From positions 20,649,001-20,713,000 of the forward strand of contig CM043698.1 in NCBI GenBank assembly GCA_023935145.1: a stretch of 64,000 bases of DNA, in the 5' to 3' direction. The stretch comes from Bretschneidera sinensis (lineage: Eukaryota > Streptophyta > Magnoliopsida > Brassicales > Akaniaceae). The notes beneath the pieces were generated by a model, which saw nothing but the letters and a program-made list of their open reading frames with translations, was not told the DNA's origin and did not search any database. Made by a program: the position numbers and the translations under genes. How positions within the stretch are numbered: position 1 is the stretch's first letter; the number at the start of each line of letters is the position of its first letter. Below are positions 21,472 to 30,265 of the stretch, piece after piece.

Positions 21472-22093
21472 TGTTGATGCCAAAAATGAGTGTTGTTGAG
21501 CTGGATGTTTAGCCTGTAGAAGTACCTGCACAGAAAAAGGGAGATTTGCTATTGGGGTCGACGGAGGGGGTGCCTCCGAGGATGCTCCGATGCTTAAGTT
21601 AGCAAAAGTTTAAGATTGTAAGTGTTTTAAAACTGAGAAGCTCTTGCCCTGTTGGACCGCTTACCAAATCCTTTTATAGAGTTCCTGAGGCGGTGATGGG
21701 TCGGGGCAGCTGTGACAGGATACCCTAACTGGGTAGGGTAATGATGCCTATGAGGCCCAGCTAGGAAGCTGAGAACCGTTCAGTAGGGCTTTAGCCTTGT
21801 TGGCTTATTCCAGAGCCGTCTATGCGTAAGACGGTGTTTCGGTCTGACGCCCCAACTTGGTTGGTAATGATGATCCGGAGGGCGGTGGTGACGTGGAGGC
21901 CCAGCTGGAGCCAAGATATTCCTGAGGGCGGTCATGACCTGGAGGCCCAGCTGGAGGTGGATGCCTGAAAGGCGGTCATGACCTGGAGGCCCAGCTGTCT
22001 GGGCCTGAACTGTCCGCGTGTCTCTTTGAATTCAGGGCTCAAGATAATCCACGTGTCCTCCTCCTGTTGGGGTGACATATTTTGGTAGTATCA
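21472..22093 (-). repeat. 5' LTR of the Tat element
   Basis: 622 bp, identical by eye to 10533-11154. It drives the gag-pol transcript toward lower coordinates. The TATA box on the - strand is at about 21670-21680 (CTATAAAAGG). Upstream of it in U3 lie three near-identical repeats spaced 44-46 bp (about 21881, 21927, 21971) and one CACGTG at about 22050. Confidence 0.95.
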
Positions 22094-22098
22094 AGTAC
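22094..22098. repeat. Target-site duplication AGTAC (right) of the Tat element
   Basis: Perfect match to 10528-10532. Confidence 0.9.
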
Positions 22099-22287
22099 GA
22101 TTAGTTATTTTTGTTATAGTAGATTTAGTTAACAAATTCTTAATTGGAGTGGTTTGTTTATTTTTATTAGTAATTCTTATTTTAATAGTAGTTGTGTTAG
22201 AAACCCATATAAAGACTTAGCTTTGTAACGGGATTTTAAGTAAGTAGAGTGTGGGTTTCAGATCGGCTGTAAATTTCAGTTCTAACA
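22099..22287 (+). repeat. Right piece of the copia-type solo LTR
   Basis: Continues the LTR interrupted at 10532. It has a TATA-like CCATATAAAG near 22208 and ends TTCTAACA. Together with the left 23 bp it is 212 bp long. Confidence 0.65.
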
Positions 22288-22819
22288 TCAATAATATTGT
22301 GTGTGTGTGTTTTTTTTTTAATAATTTTCTGCCTCAAACATTAATTAAAGATAACTTTAAAAAAATGATAATTCATACTTAAAAAAAAATGATAGTTCAT
22401 ATTTATTCTTTGCTCATGTGATTTTTTTTATTTAGAAAACTGATGTGATATTTAATTTCACTATAAACATAATCTTTTATATCAGTTTACAAATGAAGAT
22501 ATCGATATTTGGTTAAGCCCATACCCGAGTCATATTATTAGAAGTGAAAATTTGGATATGTTGAATTTGTTTTTTTTACCCGTTTAAATGTGGATGTGGG
22601 TTTTGAGTTTTCACACGTTAAAAAATTATTCGCACCCAAATCCGGCCGTGTAACTTCGGATCAGATTTATCCATAGAGCAAATGAGTGATCCGCTAAATT
22701 ACATATAAACAGTGCTCAGGCTGTTTCGCAGGCATATGTAATACAAAATTAACTTAAAATTTGTTCTTTTAAATGATAAGTTGCTGTTCAAGGAAGCACA
22801 TAACAATTGAAGTTCAAAC

Positions 22820-23750
22820 ATATACATGCAAGGAACCAAAGATGCAGCAGGTTCTGAGTGCCTGTCACCAATGCCCCTGTTCCAAAGCCTCTGACCTTCT
22901 TTCCAACTGTCCAGAATTCATCTCCAATAAAATAGCCTACACCTAATTTACCGCTAAACTACTGGCAATAATTTGGCCTTCCAAGTTCAAATGGATAAAT
23001 TTGACAGAATATAAGCCAAATGGAGATAAGAAGGGGTCCCATGTGGACACATCAGGTGATTGAATAGGGGGATAGGAACATTGTTGTGTACCTAATAAAG
23101 GCTTCATATGGTTAAGCCTCATTGTTTAGTGCAATAGTAAGCCTTAATTGTCTTCAACAGGCCAACTGAATATACGTAACAGTAACATGTCGAGAACACC
23201 ACGAAATTATACATGCCAAACATCTCACTAGGTCAAGTTTTTCAGATAGAAGAATCAATTATAATAAAAGCCTCTGCTACAAGCCTACAAGAGCAAACAA
23301 AAACTTTTCACATGTACATGCGACGGACAGATACTCACAGACACACATATAAAAGAGGGAAGGGATTGTTACCTCTCCATGCTGTTTTTGAGGTCACACT
23401 GAACAAAATTTATGTCCAACTGCAGAATTAGTTGATTAGCCGGTGAAAAGGCATCAGTTGATCACAAATAATGCATCAGAAGTACTACTAATTGTATCCA
23501 TAATCAATCCAACAAGCACTTCAAAACACACCCACCAACCCACCCCCAACACACACAATCGCAGAGTCCCATCAGTGAAAGAAACCATTAGAGATATACC
23601 AAGTCATGAAATGTTGTAAACATAACTACCACTCAAGATAAAAAAAAAAAAAAGAAAAAAAAAAGAGAGTACCTCAAGTTCCTATACATTTAGCGATGCT
23701 ATTTCCATAAGAAGATAATCAATATCAATGGCTATAACCAGCCTGTTCAG
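22820..23750 (-). pseudogene. Exon-like relics of an unidentified gene
   Basis: Three pieces on the - strand look like exons. About 23675-23750 can be read as LNRLVIAIDIDYLLMEIASL, then a stop, then ELE and a GTACTC donor. About 23385-23425 has acceptor CTGCAG, codons for LDINFVQCDLKNSMER, and donor AG|GTAACA. About 22830-22920 can be read as DEFWTVGKKVRGFGTGALV. Their order, spacing and splice borders suggest a broken gene copy, and the stop in the first supports decay. I do not recognise the family. Confidence 0.3.
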
Positions 23751-23846
23751 AGCAATCAAAAGTTAAGAGGAACTATAAGAGACTTAAGTTAAAAAAAAAA
23801 CCCCAGAGTCACATTCTATAAACTCACGAAAAAAATTTAAGAAAAC

Positions 23847-23848
<2 letters not shown>

Positions 23849-23913
<65 letters not shown>
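23849..23913. repeat. (AT)n followed by (AG)n microsatellite
   Basis: About 27 bp of AT dinucleotides run directly into about 38 bp of AG dinucleotides. Confidence 0.9.
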
Positions 23914-23916
<3 letters not shown>

Positions 23917-24099
23917 GCGGGTTTACCCGCGAAAAAATGAATTGAGTTTGGATGTAAAAAGTTGACCCGTTTAAAATCGAATCTTTTTCACCCACACCCG
24001 TAATGAATTACACACACCCGTCCTGCCCGTTATCCACCTCTACATGTTATTAATATTGTGAATCCAGGTTTGTCTCGTTTGGTCCTCATACTTTCATAT

Positions 24100-25275
24100 T
24101 TTTCCCAATTTTAAAAGAACATTCACTTTTTTTTAATGAGAAAATGATAAATCGCCATTTGACAAACCAAATGTTGAGATTTACATGAATAGATGACAAT
24201 TTGGTAAATGAACAAAATCATTGAATTAATTTTTTCACTCTTAAGATTTTTTTTGAAAATATCGAGAAAACAATGAGTTGAAAAAACACATTACATGTAT
24301 CGTTAGAAAGCTCTCGTCAAGAGTTATCAAATGAGACACATAAGTACCACATTCTATCAAAAAATATTATTTTTTCAAAAATGCCCTAAATTTATTCTCG
24401 TTAGATTTTTTTTTTCATTGATTTATTGTTTACACAAAATAAAATTTACTTTCAATTTTTGAATATTGAATTAACATTTGAAAAATTAATAACTAAGATT
24501 TAGTCACATACACTAAATCGTAAAAAAAAATCACAATGAATTACAAATCTCTATATTTTTTTAATATTTTAATATTATATTTAATTTCACACTACTAAAA
24601 CTAATTTATTTTTTAAAAAATAAGAAACTTGTAAAATTCATTAAATTATTGTCTTGTAAATAATAATAATTAAAAGAACTCCATATACCACTACGTTTCT
24701 CTTATCTAAATTAATATTTAATTTTTTTAAAATATATATGAGGTAATTGTGTCAATTTATTATCTTCTAAATGATATAATTGCTAATTGCACTTTTCAAC
24801 ATATAATTTTTTTTAAGAAAACGTCAACATTTATGCGATAGACATATCATTGATTTTTTTTTTCAAATAACAAATGTTAATTCAACATTAAAAAATTAAA
24901 AGTAAATTTTATATTGTGTAAACAATAAAACAATGAAAAAAATCTTATGAGAATATTTTTTTATCATGTTAACAAAGTGAGGGTATTTTTGAAAAAATAA
25001 TATTTTTTTTATGAAAGATAGCACTTATAGGTCTCATTTGATAGTTTTTGGCGAGAGCTTTTCAACGATACCTATAGTGCGTTTTTTCAATTCACGGTTG
25101 TCTCGATATCATAAAAAAAAAGTTAAGAATAAAAAATTTAATTCAATAATTTGTTAATTTATTAAATTATATTATATTTGTATAAATATCAGTTTTTTAT
25201 TTTTCAAATGATAATTTATCATTTTTTCATTAAAAAAAAAATAAGATATCCTTTTAGAGTGAAAAATGATGAAAA
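24100..25275. mobile_element. Long inverted-repeat (foldback/MITE-like) element
   Basis: The left arm (about 24100-24490) and the reverse complement of the right arm (about 24850-25275) align over nearly 400 bp. Examples are the AATGATAAAT region near 24145 against 25210, and the TTATTGTTTACACAA region near 24425 against 24925. The spacer is AT-rich and non-coding. The arms are diverged, so the element is old. Its outer ends and target duplication are not sharp enough to assign a superfamily. Confidence 0.6.
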
Positions 25276-26018
25276 ACCACATTGACACATTACACGCGGA
25301 GGAGGAATCTTACAATTGTGATATATAAAATTTGACTTGTCTTTTGGGCCCATTAAAGTTATGGGCCAACTTTATCACTTTTATGTACTTTTCTAGGATC
25401 TCTTTTGTCATTTTGAAAATTATGACATTAGCATGGTTTTTTTTTTCTTTTTGTACTTTGGAGTGGGCCAAGCCCACTGAACGAGACAACCCCAGCCCTA
25501 GGCCACTAAAGTGTTATTGTTTTCAAAAGTGTAGCTAAGTATGTATCAGAATCGGACCGACGGTAAACTAGAGGTTAAATCGGTTCAATTGTTTAATGGG
25601 ACCATTCTCTAAATGTTAGACATTCATTTTATTATTGTTTATTTATAATATTTTGTCATTAATATAAAAAAAATATATAATCAATAATTATTTATTTTTT
25701 TATTATCTTATTACACTCAATTAATTAATATAACCTCTAAAAATTGTGGATCTTATATATGAATTTAGAGGAATTCTTTCAAAAATAGTGATTATAAAAT
25801 TTGGCACATTCACTTAAAGCTGCTTATTATATAAAATTGATTACATAATATTATTTGCTTTATAAGATACATAATATTATTTTTATAGAAACAACTAAAA
25901 TATATGTTTAAAGTTTAACTTAATCAATTTATAATTTTAATTGTTTATAATTAAAAATTTAAATAATTTTATAAATACTTGATATGATGTAATCATGTCA
26001 TTATAATATTATTATAAT

Positions 26019-26029
<11 letters not shown>

Positions 26030-26059
<30 letters not shown>
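26030..26059. repeat. (AT)n microsatellite
   Basis: Uninterrupted TA dinucleotides, visible directly. Confidence 0.9.
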
Positions 26060-26062
<3 letters not shown>

Positions 26063-26639
26063 AACCAACGGTTGGATCATTGATCCACTGATTGAATCAA
26101 TAAACCAGTGAACTATTGTTTTGGTTGATTCAATGTCCAGTTCGTTTATGATAACTTTGGATAAATCTATTGATAGTTTAATATGACGGTTGCATTTCTC
26201 GAAGTGAAAATAATGCTCTTATTTCAATTCGAATTACCGCCTCAAAGAGGAAAAACAAAAAAAAATGCAACTTAAACAATAGTTATTTTACCCTTATAAA
26301 AGGCCGTAAGTTTACATTTTCTTACGCTCGATTATGAAAATTTTTTCAGAAAAAAGTAGTAAATTTTTTCATTTTATAATGAAACAAATGCATATTACTG
26401 CTTGATTTAAAAATGTCATAGCCAAGATAAGTGGAGAGTCAAGACTTTGCAAGGGAGTATTAGGGCTTGTTTGGGGAGGGTTTTCAAAAACCCTTTTCAA
26501 TGTTCAAACACTGAAAATGCTGTTTAAACACTGGCTTGATTGTTTGGCCAGCAATGTTCAAAACCAGTGTTTGAACAGAGATGCGTAAAAATGGCTGTTC
26601 AAACACTGATTTTTGAACACTACTAATCGGAGTTTTCGG

Positions 26640-28183
26640 ACTGATTCTAGTGTTTAGTTTTCACTCTCACCTTTCCAATTCACAGACCACTTCTCTCTTT
26701 CGCGACCTCACCTTCTCCTTCACAGAGCTCTCCCTCTCTCTGCAACGCCTTCATCTTCTCTCTCCCTATTTCCTTTCTTTTCACTTTCTAACCGGGTCTC
26801 TCTCCTTTCCTCTTCAACAAATCGCGACGGTCACGACCTCGAAGAAACCCAGAAGAGAGGAGAGAAACTGTACAGACTGCAGACCCAAGACTTTGCTTTA
26901 CCTTTCTTGGTAACTCTCTATTTTTGCTCCGCAACCGCCATCCGGCCTCCATAGCCGCCATCTCATCCCATCCCCGCTCTGAGGATTTTTGTATCAGCGG
27001 ATCGGGTGTTGTCTTTGAGATTTCCAGTTCGTCACAATACCCACAACTGTACTGATTTCCAGGTATTTTTTATTGCTTAATTTTTATTTTTCACTTTGCT
27101 TAGCTGCTGACATAGATGTCTTCAAATTTTCTTTCTTTCACTTTTTTTTCAAGTTACTTTCTCTATTGTTTCCTCTCTCTCCCTCTGCCTGGACAAGATC
27201 ATGATGGTGATAATAAGATAGTAATTTATTGGGATTTACTGATTTTGGGTTTGTCTTGTTTCCTTTTGTTATCTTTCTTCTTATTGGGTATCTGATAGTA
27301 TGCTCAATGATTCATGTCAGGTCTGGTTAGGGGAGATTCCGAGCGTTGTCTCATCTCTTGTTAGTCAAGACATGCTGATGTAATTGTTGTTTGGTTGGTT
27401 TAATAATATCGCTGCAGTTTAAAAAAAGAGCTTGTTTTCTTTCCGATTTCATTTATTGTCTGTTCATGAATTATGCTTCTAATTATGTTTTCAGGAGAGT
27501 GCTGGGTAAATTTGGATGGGATTTAATATGCAAGATTCAGTTCTAATTCTACTCATATTGATTTAAGGGGTTCATTTCAGTTGATAAATAATGGTAGATT
27601 TTTCATAGTTGATGCCCATATGTATGAAAAAGATAATTCTCCCAGACCATGTGGAAACCATGGATAAATATGATATGCTTATGCATGTAGAGATTGCTAA
27701 TTGGGTGCTTAGTTCTTCAATGTTTGAAGCTTGAAATTGTCGGCGTTGTTAGCTGTTGACTGCTGTATAATAATTATTTGCTTAAGTCACCAGTAAGAGC
27801 TTTTATTCATGATAATAGATGCTTATGCTTGGTTGCTTGCTTTGGTGGATTTCTTCTTCTTTTTATTATTCATCCAAAAAAGAAAAGAAAAGAATTAGGC
27901 AGTTAAATTTCTATTAAGCATGTATGAGAGTAAGATTAACATCTACATGCTAGAATTTATAATTGAATATCAAGTTCGAAAAGACTAAATTTGTTTCGAA
28001 ACATGCTTTGAATTGTTAATAACTGGAAGTTGTTTCCATTGTCATTTTTCAATTCCCAGAGTGACTATGTATTCTGAACAGAATAACCAGGCAGGAAACT
28101 CGTGAGATTGGGAGAGAAAAAATGTCTACCTATTACACTAGTTCAAGTAATCAAAGAGATTCTCCGATGATTTTTTTAAACCA
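26640..28183 (+). pseudogene. Captured 5' end of a BEL1-like homeobox gene (leader, intron, first codons)
   Basis: About 26640-27063 is pyrimidine-rich like a plant leader and ends at GATTTCCAG|GTATTT. An intron of about 1 kb follows, ending near 28060 (CAATTCCCAG). The ATG at 28121 opens MSTYYTSSSNQRDSP, the characteristic N-terminus of BLH1-type proteins. After about 20 codons the match stops abruptly at 28183, where an inverted segment begins. Assigning the leader to the same gene is inferred from its position. Confidence 0.65.
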
Positions 28184-28480
28184 TGAAGCAAAACCTGGAT
28201 TTGGATTCCGGTAGGAAATGGAAGGCATTTGGATTCCTGATGCAATTTGAGTACCAAGGCTAAGGGACCATTCCTCCAAGCACTAAAATCTTGCTCCCCA
28301 ATCCGTGAACCACCAAGATTAGAAAAAATTTCTTGTTGCTGTGAGGTTGAATCTGATGCTTCCACGGACTGGATTTCAATGCAGTTGGTTTACTGCTGAG
28401 AATTTCCAGCCAATGTATCTGTGTATGAAGCAGAATTCATATACATCATCATATTACCAGGAAGAACAGGTGCTTCTGGA
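28184..28480 (-). pseudogene. Captured BEL1-like internal segment, inverted
   Basis: On the - strand this reads LPGNMMMYMNSASYTDTLAG, then SVEASDSTSQQQEIFSNLGG, GSRIGEQDFSAW and YRNPNPGFAS. This is the N-terminal half of a BLH1-type protein just downstream of the piece at 28121-28183. It is inverted relative to its neighbours, has one stop codon (after AGNSQQ) and an internal deletion after SAWRNGP, so it cannot make a normal protein. Confidence 0.8.
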
Positions 28481-28841
28481 TATGAACCAGGCAATTCACT
28501 TTAAAGTTGTTTTGGTCTTGTCTAAGTAAGAAACCATTTGTTATATTCAACACCTTGGCTTAAGTTTTTATTAATTTTTCAATGCTTTTGTACATGTCAG
28601 TCTTGGCTCTCCTGTTTCATATTTCACATCTAAATGCCCCTTGAATTAATAATTGCAATTGGAAGTTGGTTGTATTTGAAACAGATTAACTGAACCTCTA
28701 TCCTTTTTGTTATTTGTAGCGGCAGTGTATTTAAATTTTGACCTGATGTCAGGTCCTCCCGTCTCTCATCTTTGAACGCCCATGATATCTCTGTGTAGTC
28801 CATGAAATGAAGACATTAACATGGTTTTTCTATGTTTGCAG

Positions 28842-29127
28842 GCATTGGTGCAAATGAAAAATTGGTTCACACGCTTTCTGACAATTTTACAGGCTTATGA
28901 GAGCATTATTGAGATGCTTACAGGGCAGTATTCTCATTCTGTTGGCTGTTATAGTGAAGCAGCTTTTCAATATGTTCAAGCAGCAAGATAAAGTAATTTC
29001 TTTATCGGACATTACAGACTCTGTCACCCTCTTCCTCTCTCGCTGCTATCTATCTACTCCTTATGCTACTTGCTAAGATACCAACTCCTAAGCAGAAATC
29101 GACTAGCCAAAGCCTTGCAGATTGCAC
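28842..29127 (+). pseudogene. Captured MAU2/SCC4 (cohesin loader) fragment
   Basis: A TTTGCAG acceptor at 28841 is followed by about 49 open codons starting ALVQMKNWFTRF and continuing IIEMLTGQYSHSVGCYSEAA. This is the TPR-rich mid-region of the plant MAU2/SCC4 sister-chromatid cohesion protein. After a short unrelated stretch, 29093-29127 resembles the later RNRLAKALQIAH part. The fragment lies between the inverted and direct pieces of the BEL1-like gene. It lacks most of the about 700-residue protein. Confidence 0.75.
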
Positions 29128-29493
29128 ATAGAATCCTAATCCCTTAATTACAGGTGAGGGTGGCAGCAGGAATGGCCCTTCTAGAGATGAACAATCGAGA
29201 AATGCTGAATACATGCCACCTGGTTTTCCAGGAGGTAACCAAGATTCACACAAGGGGGATTTATCTCCGTATGGAGTGTCAAGTATTGCAAGAACCATTC
29301 CCAATTCAAAGTACCTCAAGGCAGCACAACTGCTTGATGAAATTGTTAATGTTCGAAAAGCTCTGAAGCAGCCCGATAGTGAGAAAAACCAAAACTCACA
29401 TGACCAGAGGATGAAAAATTCCAAGCAGGACGATGGGGGATCAAAGAATAGCTCAAACCCTCAAGAATCTACCAATAACCCCCAAAATGAGCT
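29128..29493 (+). pseudogene. Captured BEL1-like segment with the SKY region
   Basis: The frame reads NPNPLITGEGGSRNG, DEQSRNAEYMPPGFPGG, SSIARTIPNSKYLKAAQ and LLDEIVNVRKALKQPD. This is the SKY domain typical of BELL proteins, directly following in the ancestral protein the segment now inverted at 28184-28480. A glutamine codon is missing before LLDE. Similarity ends after NNPQNEL, so the BELL domain and homeodomain are absent. Confidence 0.85.
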
Positions 29494-30265
29494 TTTCCTT
29501 GTTTTATATAGACTTCTATTAGTATTGTGTTTGTTTAGGACCATCTGGGTTGGTGTATATGGTTTAACTCCTAAGCTTGTCTCTTTGAATTGGTATCTTT
29601 CTAAAGCAGGAATATTATCTGTTGAATAGTTTAACATTTGTGGTAATGTTACTATCGTTTTCATCTCTAATTATTCTAAATTATAAACGGTTTGTCTTAT
29701 TCTCTACTCTTTAGACCCTAATGACGATGCTATTTACACTTTAGTACATCAATCCTAGTTTATTTAATAGAATTGGTATTCCGGATCATCGAATGGAATA
29801 GCAATTAGTATTTTTATTTTTTAGAATTTATTTAACAAACAAACATGACCAAAGGGAAGAGTGTTGTTATGTTTGATCCATGATATATAAAAAATACTAA
29901 CATTTTAAAAATAAAATAATATTAATTATTTTCAAGTATTTGGTATGTGCTTAAAAAATGTATTTAGTAAATATGAGAAATAAAATTAATTTTAGATATT
30001 AAAATTTAAACTGAATACTGAAAACTAAAAGCTGAAAACAATTACAAAAAAATGTAATCCAAACAGTTTTTTATTTTCAAAACAGTTTTCGAACACTGAT
30101 TATCCAAACAACATTTCACTGAAAACTGTTTTGGAAACAGTTTTCGAACACTGTTATCCAAACATGTTTTCGAACACTGAAAACTGAAAATCTGTTTTCA
30201 GAAACTCTTTTCAAAAACAGTTTTCTAACACTGAAAACCGAAAACTGTTACCAAACATGCCCTTA

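Larger units (their letters stand above)
10533..22093 (-). mobile_element. Complete Ty3/gypsy Tat-lineage LTR retrotransposon, 11.56 kb
   Basis: The element reads right to left: 5' LTR 21472-22093, primer-binding site 21451-21469, gag-pol 21394-16019, an antisense extra gene 13724-15834, a 49/98-bp tandem array 11280-13253, polypurine tract 11155-11175, and 3' LTR 10533-11154. Tat-lineage assignment rests on the second (archaeal-type) RNase H domain after the normal RT-RNase H, the absence of a chromodomain, the TTGGCGCCGTCTGTGGG primer site and the antisense ORF near the 3' end. The LTRs read as identical over 622 bp and the target duplication is perfect, so insertion was recent. All functions for autonomous movement appear intact. 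Confidence 0.95.
22288..26459. other. Intergenic DNA with microsatellites, a foldback element and possible gene relics
   Basis: No intact gene is seen. Separate entries cover exon-like pieces on the - strand (22820-23750), an (AT)n(AG)n run, the inverted-repeat element at 24.1-25.3 kb and an (AT)n run near 26030. The piece 23914-24040 is rich in ACCCG/CGGGT motifs and resembles the end of a common plant transposon family, but I could not find its partner end. Confidence 0.5.
26463..30262. mobile_element. Non-autonomous PIF/Harbinger-like element carrying host gene fragments (Pack-type)
   Basis: The left end reads TTA|GGGCTTGTTTGG (26460-26474). The right end reads CCAAACATGCCC|TTA (30251-30265). 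That gives a 3-bp TTA duplication and GGGC(T/A)TGTTTGG termini, as in Tourist/PIF-Harbinger elements. Both subterminal regions repeat a TTC(A/G)AACACTG motif several times (26480-26625 and 30070-30240), as transposase-binding regions often do. Between them lie pieces of a BEL1-like homeobox gene and of MAU2/SCC4, with introns and splice sites retained, so capture was from genomic DNA. No transposase frame is present, so movement would need a helper. Length 3800 bp. Confidence 0.75.

Noticed and set aside
26650..26913. Ser/Leu-rich open frame in the Harbinger-like element
   Set aside because: It is the pyrimidine-rich captured leader, low in complexity, with no family resemblance.
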